Source: Elysia marginata (taxonomy: Eukaryota > Mollusca > Gastropoda > Plakobranchidae). Taken from it: a DNA stretch of 39,508 nucleotides. Below are positions 1-13,100 of this stretch, piece after piece (within the stretch, counting starts at the first letter, position 1; each line of letters starts with the position of its first letter). The notes under the pieces are model-generated. The model did no database searches. It saw only the letters and a program-made list of their open reading frames with translations, and was not told where the DNA came from. The stretch lies in the NCBI GenBank assembly GCA_019649035.1, contig BMAT01010179.1, forward strand, positions 54,166 through 93,673, given 5' to 3'. The position numbers and the translations under genes are program-made.

Positions 1-55
1 GCAGCAGCAGCAGCAGCAGCAGCATTATAGGCAGCAGCAGCATTATAGGCAGCAG
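1..55. repeat. (GCA)n microsatellite
   Basis: Eight GCA units, then CATTATAGGCAGCAGCAG-type units repeated. It runs into the left edge, so its full length is unknown. Confidence 0.85.
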
Positions 56-1137
56 AGGGCAATAATAGAACTAGTGTCCGTGGATGTATGAACAGTAATA
101 AAACCAATAATTATAGCACGGGTGTCAGTGGATACTACCTTTTGCAGTCTTGCGATAAACGGATATGTTATGTATTGATACTGTCCTAACATTAAAGTTT
201 TATTTGTGGCATCCCTATGTGTTGAAGACACTTGTAGACCCCGTATGTTGCAATGCGCAGAGTGAAAAAAGTAAATCAGTTATTTCCTCTCTTTCCTCAA
301 CTCACCGCGCCAGTTAAGTGAGACTTTCCAGGTAACTGGCTGCTTCGTACAGGTGGCCTGAAACAGAGAAGACGGGACAAGATACAGTTTCATCGTGATT
401 TATCTGTCATTTCACGGTAGTTTGTATCTAGACTGTTTGGGCTGTTTTATTCGATGCTTTTGCTTTACACATAAACAAATTTAAAAAGGAAGATATGGGT
501 AGGATTTTGCTAAGTAACCCTATTTGAGACTGTGGTTCCAGAAGTACCGGCACTGTGAGTACATGGATTGCAAGAAAGTAAACCTTTTTCAGGAAAAAAC
601 GCAACATTGTGATGCTGGTTCTGTATCTCTTTTGAGTAAAAACTCTTCACAATTTGTTATTTGTATCGTTGTTATCCGATGAGACAAAATGATAAAGCTG
701 GTAAAGATACTCAACAAAGTTTACTGTTTTCAACAGAGCAAAAGTACGAACAACTTGTGCCGGTTACGTCGCGGCTCTTCCGTAAAAAATATACGTAATC
801 AGCGCCTCTTTAGCTTGCCCTACAGATAGGTTCACAGATTCCTGAAAACGATGTTCGTTATAATTTGCATAGCTCGAAGTCCCGAAAATGTTAAAGTTAT
901 AAATATAACGTTCTTCAACGCTTTGGAATACCTTCAAATGAAAATTATAATTTGGAAATAACTTTAGCGTTTAGAAAGCTAGAACATTTAATATAGTAAG
1001 TTATCAATTCTTATATTAGCAATCAGAAAGTATTTTTTACGAGATAATTCCACATAAAAGTCCTTATACGACAAAAATAAACTTAAAACTGCATCAGTGA
1101 ATTTTTATACTATTTTGAATAACTTTTGTATAGAGAC
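1..1137. other. 3' untranslated region and downstream flank
   Basis: AT-rich, no coding sequence recognised. On the minus strand, possible polyadenylation signals after the TAG stop are ATTAAA at 992-987, AATAAA at 451-446 and AATAAA at 204-199. I cannot say which is used. The first 24 bases and the stretch to about 55 are a (GCA)n microsatellite interrupted by CATTATAG. Confidence 0.5.
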
Positions 1138-4100
1138 CTAATATACTTGATATTTTTTCTCTAACCTGTCACTTTTGATCTGATTGCGCTTCTCGTCCAG
1201 GTGTCGGAGCATCTCTTTAGCTTTCTCAATCTGTCGCTGGTTCTGCCTTCGGACCTCGTTAGACTCCTGAATCAGGCGGTCGGCGCTCATGTCAGGCCCG
1301 GTCAGTGATGCCATCACGTTTATCCTCAGGTCTGAGCTCAAGTTGCCCCGCACGCTGGGTAACGTTGACGAGATACTCAAGAGAGGGTCAACACTGTGCG
1401 GACGTGTGACTTCCAGCGAGGCATTTCTTCTCTCCGTCGTGTCTGGTAGCGATCTGGCCGGTGAAACGCCGTAGCGGTTGTCGATGGTGTGCCAACTGCT
1501 GCTACTTCCCCTCCTGGTTTGGTTGTATCTGCCTGGATCTGAGCTGCCTACATCCGGGGATTCAGAACGTGCCGGAGATTGAGGGGCGGAGTACGAGGGT
1601 TGGAGCGCCCAGTAACTGTCAGACGACGTAGCTCGCGGCGACATCGATCGGTTGCGCATGTCCAACATCTCACCGGCCGTGCTGAGGACGATTTGCTTCC
1701 TGAGAGATACTAGATGGTCTTTTCTTTGCGAGGGCGTCATTCGCTTTCGAGGTGAGAAATCAGTCTGAAGAGATGATGACGTGACCGAGGAAGTGTCATC
1801 TTGAGACAATGAGCTTTGGCTGTGAGTTCGTGGTCTGCTTCTGTTTAACTGCCTTTCATATCTACACTGTTCCCTCAGTCGCTCAAGTTGAAACGCTTCA
1901 ATCTCAGCTCGGCGTCTCATAGCCCTCAAATCGCGGCCTCTAGTTCTTCTTCTACCTCTGGCACCAGTCTGGCGTCTCTGATACGTCTCCAGACAAGACT
2001 CTATGTCTCTTTTGCTGCGAATGAATTCACTTTTGTATTCATTCAGGTAATCCTGAGATATTTTGATTTCAGTTTTCGAGCGCTTTGCCTGTTTCTGATT
2101 CCCGTCGTCGACAGCCCATGCATCCTCTAGGGTAGCTAAGAGAGTATCAGTCTGTCCAATGCAATAGTTGAGTTTTGCCTCCAGAAGCTCAATAGTCAAG
2201 CTTGATGGTAAATAGTTGAGGGATAACAGTTCAATGATTTCTACGCGTTCTCTGTGAAGTCTGTCAAGCTCTCGGTGCACCATTGACATCTCGTGGCCGC
2301 TGCTATCTGACGACGCCCCGCCATGAGCCCCACCCAACATACTCGAGTGAAGGGTGCTGTCATCATAGGTTTGATCCATGTCCTCCGTCTGTGTAGAGTC
2401 GTCTAAACTGGCCACACTAGCTTCGATACCGGTGCTGACCATCTGGGCCTGGTAGAGTTGATTCTGGTGGCGTCGATGGCGATCGGCACTTGTGGCCGCA
2501 GTGGACGTTGAAAACGCTGAGTCAGCATCAGTGACTTCGTCATCATCGTCTAAAATAGCCTCGAGCGTCAAAGGCGAGACGACAGACAATCTAGAATTTG
2601 GACTAAAACTCTCGTCCATGTTAGCAGGAGGCCATGGCTCATTTAGAGAATCTTGATGTGTCCGTACAGACAACGTCTCTGTGGTTGCTTTGATGAGGTC
2701 CGCTGTCCGTTTGTCATGTTGGTCAGTAGGTGAGGTGGATCTGTGGCTCACGGTTTTGTCTTCGTTAACGAATTCGCTAATGGGACTAGTGCATGCATCT
2801 TGCCTGGGCACCCCCTTATGTGTGACAGTGTTAGCATGATCAAACAATGTTGTAGAAGGGCCTACTCCTGTGAAATCAGGAACGCGAAGGAGGAGTTCCT
2901 CAATGTTATCGTCAAATGAGGACTGGTCTTGATCAGTGTGATCATATTGAGAATTATTCAAATCGGAGATTTCATGTGTGTCCTGAGATCTTTTGCTTTC
3001 AGATATGTCATCGCCTTCTTTATTCGTTTCGGGTTGTTCTCTGATATCTGCAGTAGAACGTGGACTATCCTGCAAGTCTAGGTTTCTAATCAGACTAATT
3101 TGTGTATCATTCCTTACCCCTAAAATCCGAACTCTGTCTGAAGTATCATCTGTCTTGCAAAATATAGGTCTGTTACCAACTATAGTTGGCGGAGACGAAG
3201 TGTGACTGCTGGACGTTGAGGTCGGGCTGGCTCTATTACTGTCGCTTACAGAACCAGGGCCAGCAATAACAGTGACAGGTGAGTCTCCACCAGAAGAGTC
3301 CGTGTCAGCGATACTCGGCGCAGCGGCCTTGCCTTTTTCTTTCATGGCCTTCCTTTCTTTCGATCGTTCTAGAAGAGCCATCATTTTCGAGTGCTCATCT
3401 TTTAGTTTCTCAATTTCGTTCTGAATCTGCTGGTTTGAGACAGACATATCGACGCCATTACTGTAAATATGGCTGCGTCTTAAGAGTGGCGATCGCTCAC
3501 GCGCGCTATCTTCAGCATATTCTGAGTTCATGTCCCTCTCTCGCTGGCGACCACTTCTCCTCCGTGTCCTTCGACTATGTTCAGCGGGTTCCTCGTCCAA
3601 ACGACCCGGGGATGAGAGACTATGGTGCAATAAAACTGGATGAAGTGTTGAAGCTGGTGGTACACTTATGACAACATCCCTTCCGCCTGTAAATTCTGGC
3701 TGCCATAGGCTGGGTAATTCTTCAGATCTTGGAGTAACTGGATCAGACAGAGACCTGGTTCTCCATTCTGTTAGGCCGTTATCCAATGATAAACCCTCTT
3801 GTTTCAGCTCAGGGCCATATTCTTGTTTTTTCGGAGGTTGGATTGAGGGTTTTTGGTGCTGTAAAGTTTCCTCTTTTCTATAGCTGACTTCACCTTCCCG
3901 AGCATCATCGCCCGGAATAGAAACTTGTACACCCTTGGAATGAGACACAACATTGGATTTTATATCTGGTATTTTCGATTGAGGTCTTGGGGTTTTTATT
4001 TCTGGTACTATGACTTCTTCATCAACACCGTCCCATTCTCTGACCAAATCAGAAGAAAGTTTACAAACATCTTCACTTTCTTTATCTCCTGACCTTAACA

Positions 4101-7100
4101 CCTCTTCAGCCAGCAATAGAATCTCCAAGTCGCGTGTGCCGATCGGTGTCTCCGGTGCACTATCTAGTTGGGTGTTGTTAGTTTCGCTACTTGGGTATGA
4201 TGTTTCATCATCCCATTGTCTCCTAAGCTCAAGGCAAACTTCTTCGTCTCGATCATCGCTGTTTCGCGTTTGAGAGTCGATCATTGCTTCAGCAAGAGTA
4301 AGAATTTCCAGATCCTCAACTACAGGGGCTTGCTCCATATCTACAGGCGGCTGGGTTTGTTTTTCATTGTCGCTGCTTTGATCATTTTCTGAGACGCTCA
4401 AAGGAAACACCAAAGTGTCAGAAGCAGTGTCCGACAAAGAGAAAGGATAATCGTGAACTGAAGCTGACCGTGAACTGTTGGCTCGTTGGAAGGAGCAGTG
4501 TCTGCCTGGTCCTCTGGATGTTTCTGCTGGAGTTTGCCAGAAAAAGCCGAATCCATGTGGATAGGGGCCTTGATTGGTGTCTTTATCTGTAGTCAAAGGC
4601 TCTAAAAGTATTCTTTCCTCAGATGCGTCGTTGAGCTCATAATCACTTGCGTGTCTAACTTTTCTCCGTCTTTGTGCTCTGTCTCGGAGCCCTTCATCTT
4701 CGAAGTTGTAAATACTCTTCCTCTCCCAAGTTTCAAACTTGAACTCACTGCTTTGTTTGGACGCACTGCCATCATCTTCGGTTTCGTTATTTCTATTTGT
4801 AAGAACTTGTGATGCTGTAGTTATCGGTGATGGAAAAGAGGTTGCAATGCATATCGTATTGAGATTGTCCAGACGGTCACTACTACCGCCTGCTGTAAGA
4901 AACGCCTCCTCTGTAGCTTTTTCTGCCGCCCATCTTATCGGTGTATGCGTAGATTTCAGTTCTTTTGAAAATGCTTCAGAAAAGGCTAACAGTTCTTGGT
5001 CGTGTGCGTTAGCTCTGAGCTCATCGGATACATCTTTTTCTTGGGGTGATTTATCTTGCTTTCCCTTCGTATCGAATTCATCTGGATGTGAAACATGTAC
5101 CTGAGTTCTGTTTTGTGGTATGTTTTCCTCATCTTTACTTGTTTGATCACCCACTTTCATCCCAGTCATATTTTTATCAAACAGGACATATTCTAGTTTG
5201 ATGCCAGCTTCATCTTCGTCATCGTTAAGCTCGTACTCTACAGCCTGCTTCGATGATCTCCTTTTCTTCTTCTTAGGCGTTTCACCAGAGACTGGTTTTA
5301 ACAGATTCTCATCTAATGGAGCTATAACTTGCTGTTTTTCTTGGCTGTCCTGTTTCTTTTCTGACACCAAGTCTGTGTGTCCTTCTACAGTCTCAGTTGG
5401 GCTTGAATCAGGAATTTCCGGTAAGTCTTGATATTCAGAACAGCTGTCTGAGTTTTTATCACGACGTTTTGAACGGCCGTGATACCGCTGGATTTGCCTG
5501 GAGACCAAGGTGGTATCGTCAGCTTTACTAATGTCCTCAGCCTTAACAAGTTCGGTCTGCAAAGGTACAATGAACACTTCGTCGACAACAACCATTTCTT
5601 CGTCCGACGATGACGATGAGCGTGGTGTGGCCTTATCACAATTGTTGTCTTGACCTGAATGAAGTGACTTTGACATAGCGGGAGGAACGCTCTCTTGTAC
5701 GTTTCTTTCAGAGATCAATCGAGAACCGGGGTGTTGCTGGTTGTTTACAAGTGTCTCAATCCTGTTACTCTCTAGTGGTTGGGCCAGAATATTTTCATCT
5801 TGCAAATTTGGTAGCACATTGGTATTTTGCGTATCTTCAGTTCCTTTTCTCTGAGATACGTTTTCTTCAAACTGCTCGAGGCGTAAACCATCCAAACCAT
5901 GACTTGACGGTTCTGTTTCTTCTTCATCGTCCAAATCGTAGTCAAGAGCTGCTTGAGGCATTTTTGTTTGCCAGTGAGGGGGTGGTGGCGGGGGTGGTGG
6001 TGAGGCTCCATGTTGTTTACGCTCCTGCATAGATTGGTTTCCAGGTACTTGAGAAGGTGAGTTCTGCTGAGAATGATCATCAGCTGCTTTCTCTCGGGCC
6101 TTTCCATTCTGATGATCTCCTTTGCCATTTGAATGGTCTCGGATATTCAGCTTTTCATTGATTTCAAAATTATATTGCTGTGTATTATATCCGCCCTGTT
6201 TTTCTACCGAGGGTGTTCCATCGAAAGAGTAGTGCTCGGTTTCTCTCTCAGACGGCTCTAAGTTTGATTGTCCTGTCTCAGATTCTGTTGCAGCTACTTC
6301 ATCTGCAGATCGATGAAACTGAACTGCTGGTCTGTTGACATTGAACTCTTGCGAATGTGTCATAACCTCTTGATCCAATGACCCGTCGGTTTCCTTGAGT
6401 TTTTCATAGCTAGGCTCTGTTTGTTCTACTTCTTCTACAGGCATTAGAATATCTTGACTAACGATCTCAAAGTTTTGGGCGTGTCGTTGATCACGCTGAA
6501 TGAGTGCGTTAGAATTCTCACTGAACGCCTCGTTCTCAGACTTAAGTTTTTCAATACTTCCCTTTTGAGTTTTTGTCGGGGACAATTCGTCTTCAGTCTT
6601 TTCATAAATTACAGAATCTATTGGAACTCTAACAGAACTATCTCTGAACTCTGTCTCACTGGATCTAAACGTTAGCAAAGTATCATCTGACAGAAAGCCT
6701 GAATCATTTGACGGATCTGCTGGAGCATAGTCTGCTTCGGTTTCTGAAGTCTGTCTCAGTCGAGCGGAGGAGTTGAATGCAGAAGACATAAGGGTACTAC
6801 GTAAAACTTCCTGGCGGGTCGCTTGGGGTTTGGCTACCATAAAACGCCTTTGTGGCTCATGGGACTCTGACAAATTTTGAACTGAATCATCAAGTATTGG
6901 CGAGGATGTGATATTTCCCTCAGGCAAAACCTCAACCATTGCAGTTGTGAGAATGGCTTCTTGTTTTCCTTTGTTTTCTTCACCTATGTCGGCTGCTTTT
7001 CTGTCAACATAAACATGACTATTACAACTACCTTGCAAGGCTGCGGAGTCTGTTTTGTTAGATTGAAACGCACCACTAAACACGCCATCGTTATGAGAAG

Positions 7101-10100
7101 AGGAATCTACTCCTGGGTTTGACTCCTTCGTGGTAGCCCTCACGCTTTCGAGGTCCCCTGTTGTAGCTGATATGTCTACCTGTTCACTTATCGTTTCATG
7201 CGTTTCTCGTTCCAAACCTTCATGTAAAGCATTTTCTTTGGTTGACGTTACATCTCTTTCATCTTGTTTTAGTGTTATCGTTTGCTCGTGTTGAGTACTT
7301 CCATCGTCAGCGTAACCCTCTGACTGAAAATTATCTTCTCCTTTGTAGTTGCGCTCCTTTTCATGTAGAGTAGTTGTAAGAAGTTTCTCTTGGTTCTCGT
7401 CTACTGCCAGTGGTGCCTCAGGATGACGTTCCACTTCTCCTAGTTCAATGGGTACCTGACTATCTTTATGGAAATGAGCTTGCTTCATTTCCTCATACGA
7501 AAATTCCATTTCTGATGGCAAACCTGAAGAAATAGGCTCGGGGTCAGAAAATTCTTTGAAATCACTGGAGTTATTTTGTGCAGGCCCAGAAAACAAAGCA
7601 ACCGATGTATACTGGTTTTTAGGCTTATCTTTTTGTTGTTTCTCTTCACTGGAGTTGATGCGTTCCAATTCTTTCGAATTATATTCTTTCTCTGTGACAG
7701 CTACAACTGTCTCTGCTAAATTATCCCCGGGAGATGCTTGGTTTTCAAATACAGATAATGGCACCTCATTGTTAACATTGCTCTTTTCCTCTGTGTCATC
7801 TTCTTTCTTTGACGCAAAAATAGAGACCAAGTTAGGACCTGGTATGCTCATTCCGGGTGGACCTTTGTGTTTGGGAACAGGGACACTTATTGTATCGGTC
7901 ACCGTCATCTTCTCCTCGAAATCATCCCCTCTCTTAGTGACAGTGACAGATATGGTTTGAGTTTGTGGTTTTTCTTCCTCCCCGTCAATGTTCAAGCTTT
8001 CTATAGGAGAAAAGGATTCCTCGGACACAGAATTCCTTACTGTAGGGGTATTGTCACCATTGTTCCCGGAAGAGCCAATAAATTCAGGCTTGTTCTCCAC
8101 AGGTGTGCATACTGCTGGTATGGCTGCTACACAATGCTCCGTCTTTGTTCTCTCATCAATATAGGCAGGTTCCATATCTGTGGCAGAAGATGGATGTGAA
8201 TTTTTTGAATTCATTTCCGTTGTAAATTTATTGTCTGTGATTCTCGAAGGAGAGCTTACAGCGCATAGCTCTTGTTCATTGTCAAGTCTGCTGATGAATT
8301 GAACTTCTTTCTCAGAATTACACCCTCTTTCCGTAACAGAGGGGTTAATTTTTACCTCTTCAGATCCATTTTCTTCCCTTGCTGTTGGTGAAGCCACTGC
8401 TTTGGGTACACTCAATTCCTGTTCAAGATCTAGTTTTTGGCTTGGCGCAGTCGCTGAGAAATTATCGCCAATTATCAAGTTCTTCTCAGCGGCTGTTTCC
8501 TGTGCTGTCCCAGGCAAAACCGAATCCCTGTTGGGACCATCAACACAATCATGAAGGGAATGAGAGACTTTATTGTCTTCTGCAACTTTTTGTGTAGACA
8601 TTTCAACTGGTTCTGAGGACATCTTTTTGGCAGCTGCGTTTTCCGTTGTTTCGTGAATGTCTTCGGGTCTGTGCATGTCAGAAACATCTCTATTTCCCAC
8701 AGTTTCTATCGTATAATGTGATACTATGTCAGTAAAAGTAACTTCCTCTTCAGATGAGGAACTTCTGGTTAACTCTTTTCCTCTTTTGTAAGCCGCTGTT
8801 TCAAAATCATCATCCACCCTTTTGTTCAAATCTTTTCTCTCTGTGCCAGAAACTGTTTCCTTTTCAGCATAATCATTTTGTTCACGTCGATTTACAGACA
8901 AAGGCTCAGATAAAACTGACAGTTTATTTTCTGCCTTAAGGTTTTCTTCTTGTGTTGCCTCGGCATAGGTTGCCAAGTTGAGAACTGGTTTTACATTTGC
9001 TGTTACATCCTTTTCGGATTCGCTGCCTAATTTGGTTGTCGTTGTTTCCTCTCGAGCGAATGTTTGCTCTTTCGTTGGGTATGGAATGGATGTTACATCT
9101 GTCAATGACAGATCCTCTTCAGAACCATTAGACCTGTTCAATGTGGCAGTTCTTACATCCTTTTGAAATTCAGCATCAGGGCAACTTCCTGCTGAAGAAA
9201 TATTTATCTTACCTGGTTGTGAACCACTGGGAACCGTTACATGACCAGTTTGTTTTATTTCGTCTTCATGACTTCTCGTTGTAATCGTGCCGGGAAGATC
9301 CTGGTGGGCATTAGAGTCAAAAGTTGTATCTTCATCAATAGGTGCCGTGGTGAGTATAGAGCTGTCGTGAGTTGACAGCTCGTAAAGGGTTTCTGTTTCT
9401 TTCACTAAGACATCTTTAGCCCCGTCACTGTCTAATGTTGATATTTCCTCTACAGGTTGTGAAACGGGTTCCATTTTATCTGAAAAGGTTGAGGCACTAA
9501 AGAGTGATTTCGTATCCTCTCCATGTTCATTTGTCTGATGTGAGTTGACGGGGAATTTTTCATCAAGTTTAACACTAGGCTTTTCTGTTGTAAAGATGGG
9601 TGTCATGGCTTTGTTCAAAGAGTTTACTACGTCAGTTACCTCTACTTCTTTCTTGAATTCACTCTCCCCCTCTGTATTGGCAAGTAACCTTACACCAGGA
9701 GTAGAACCTGGGGTCTGTTCTTTAGGGGTGACGGTGGAATTATCTGATATTGGTATTACGTCGGTCACTACTAGTTCTTCCTCGGAGTCACTTTTTCTCT
9801 CAGTAATAACCGGGAATTGCCCTTCAGATATAGAGTGTGCGCTCTGTGCAGTGGTGGAGATAGGTGGAACGGGAGCTGCAGAACTGTTGGAGATTTGTGT
9901 CAAGTCGGTGGCGACCGCTTTCTCCTCGGGGTCACTTTTTGTCTCTATGGTGTCTCTGAGTTTTCCATCCGATGCGGAACGTGGAGCTTGTTCTTTAGCG
10001 GAGATAGGTAAAGTGGGACTCGCTGGACTACTGTAGATTGGTATCACATCGGTCACAACTACCTCTTCCTCGGAGTCACTCTTTCTTGATTTACTGTCCC

Positions 10101-13100
10101 TACGTTTTTCATCAGGTGTGAAATCTGGGACCCGTTCTTTAGTGGAGAGAGACAAAGTGGGACTCGCTGGACTACTGGAGATTGGTATCACGTCGGTCAA
10201 AACTACCTCTTCCTCGGAATCGCTCTTTCTCTCTGTACTGATCGGGAATTTCTCTTCAGATGTGTGATACTGAGTCTGTTCTCTGGAGGATATAGGTAAA
10301 ATGGGATTCTTTGAATCATTAGAGAGTGGGATTGAGTGGGTCATCACTGCTTTCTCCTCAGATTCGCTTTTTCTCTCTGCACTGTCTCCAAGTTTTTCAT
10401 TAGACGTAGAACCTGGGCCACGTTCTTTAGTATAGATAGGCAAATTGGCACTCGCTGGATTACTGAAGATTGGTATCACGTCGGTCACAACTACCTTCTC
10501 CTCGGAGTCGCTCTTTCTATCTGCACTGGCCGGGATCTTCTCTCGAGACATGGAAACTGCGCTACGTTCTTTGATGGAGGTAGATAGCGTGAGTACCGAG
10601 GGATCGTTGGAGGTAGCCATCTGGTCGGTCACCGCTATGTCTTCCTCACAGTCACGTTTCCTTTCTGTGCCTGTGAAGAACTGCTCTTTGGCGTCATGTT
10701 CAAAAGTATGTCCTTTATTGTTGGGGACCAATACTGCTTCAGTTAACACAGCTTTTACTTCAGCATCGCTTTTCTCCTCTGCGATGGAAATGTATGTTGA
10801 CCCCCATCCAGTTTCGAGATCAAGCTTTTCCCCTGGAAGAGTAAAACTTCTTAAAGCATCAGGAATTGGTATCACATCCGTAATATCAGTAATCAGAACT
10901 TCCTCCTCCGAACTGCTTTTTCTTTCAGAAACGAAAATCTGTGAATATACCTCTACTTCAGCCGCACCGTCTTTTGATTCAGGTAATGACTTTGTTGATC
11001 CTTCAGCGAGTTGTGCTTGTGATGAAGGCTCTTCTTCACCAGCGTGGCCTGTTTTCTTCGAATCAGGGTGATCCAGTATATTTGATTCAGGCAACTCATA
11101 ATAAGTCAAATTGTTTTGGTACGAAACTGAAGTAACGGTATTAGATAACATTTCTTCATCGATACCAATACCTCTTACTTCGATGGGATATGGCGAGAGA
11201 AGACAAGCGTCCATGGCAGATTCATTGTACTTAGCATCGTGGTCTGGGTTTGTGTCTTCAACCATCATTTTCTCATTTTTCAGATTTCCTTTTGTTTGGA
11301 TCTTTACATTATCAACAGATGCATTCTGTTCATCGGCTCCACTTAAACCAGGTTCATGAGGCTTTACATTTGGCGACTGCAATTGTAGAAGTATACTCGC
11401 ATCAGCAGAGCTGGATTCTGTCAATGGAGGAATCTCGGTCTTGTTTGCGGTATTGACGAACAGAGAAAATGGCGAAGCAGTAATGGCGGCTTGGTTTGGT
11501 TCCCCTCTTACATACATTTCAGAGCGCATTGTTTCCAAGGCTTGTGGTACGGTACCGTCCTCTATCTGCACTGTCGCATTATCTCTGTACATGTTTGTTT
11601 CTGTCTTAGTCGATGAAGCAAATGATTCATGTTCTTGAGGCCGTTGGGAGGCAAGTTCCGGACTTCCTGGTTGCTCTGCACGCATATCGTTTTCAACATA
11701 GTTTGATCTTGAGAGTGGTATGACATCGATAAAACACTTCTCTTCTTCGGAGTCTGTAATCCCTGATTGAGTATTATAGCGTAGTGTTGCATCAGATGGC
11801 ATCTTCATAAATGACACGACTGGGCTGTCCAGAATTTCGTTCTCTTCTCTTAAATGACCTTCCCGCATCTCTGATGTTTCTGCAGCTTTGCCACTTAAAT
11901 TATTTTGCGCAACATCCCTGGTTAGAACAAATCCCATTTTACCTGCCAGTCCCTCAGAAGAAGAGGATGGCTCATTCAAAGCAACCGAATCAGAAACCTG
12001 CGAGTCTGTTTCATCCTCAGGGTACAATTTTCCGCCTGCTTTCTTCTTCCTTTTTCTCTTTTTCTTCTTCTTGTTCTTAAGGGATTTTCCTTCTGACTGT
12101 CCTGCCAGACTCTGGTGTGTACCATCTCCAACCAGTTGCTCATTGCTATCTTTCTGGCCAGTTTTACGACTTCTTTCATCTTTATTTGTTCCACATGCAT
12201 GTGGTGTTTCATCAACACTTGATGATATATTGTCGTCGTTTTCGCTATAAGTACTGGATACATTTTCAAGATCTTTGTCTTCTGAGGTGTTGGAAGTTTG
12301 ACTGTCTTGTGGGAACTTACTCGGTAAGTTAGGAATGTGCCTAGTCTTTCCCTTGCTTGCAGTGATTTCTTCATAAATGATACTCTTTGATTGGGGCGAC
12401 ATTCTAACTTTTTGTGCTATGTAGCTCATGGTCTCGGTGTCGATTGGTCCTTTTTCTTCCTTGTGATCATAACCGTCCTCGTCAAATGAGGCGGACTTTG
12501 AAAAATCTTGTTTTATAGTTTTGATCCTATCAGTATCTTGATATGGGTTAGATGATTCGTCTTCAAAAGAACTGAGTTTGCCTTGCTCTTCTTCCGTTTT
12601 CTTTTTCACATCTTGTGCCTCATTACGTCTGTCATCCTCATGAGTCACGTATGAATGTAATTCTTCAACACTCCTCAAGGAATTTCTTCTCTTTAGTTCA
12701 TCTGACGCTTCTGCATGAGGTAATCCTGGTTTCGTTTTTCTCAAATTTGCTTGTTCACTTTCTGTAATTTGTGCTTGGTAAACTTCAGGAGCGGTTTGTA
12801 AAGATGCCTTGTTGTTGGAAGCCTCGGTGGTTTTGTTAGTATCTCCGTGAATAACAACTGTTTCACCAGTGTGAGATTGAGCTGGTCCAGATAGACACAG
12901 TTTCTCAGTTGGGTAGAGAACAAGGTCATCTTGTTGGGGAAGATCATCTGTTGAGAGGGCAACGTGCGCGGCGGGTTTCTGTAAAACATTCAAAGACCAG
13001 TCTGTTTGTACCTCTTCATTCTGAAATGACTTGTTTTCAAGAGGACTATCAGGGTCTGAACTTAAACGCTGAGCGTCTTTTGAAGAAGTCCGTGCTGTGG

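Noticed and set aside
9545-11071. Long plus-strand open frames opposite the 48-residue array
   Set aside because: They are antisense readings of the repetitive minus-strand codons, have the same 144-nt period, and lack any independent support.
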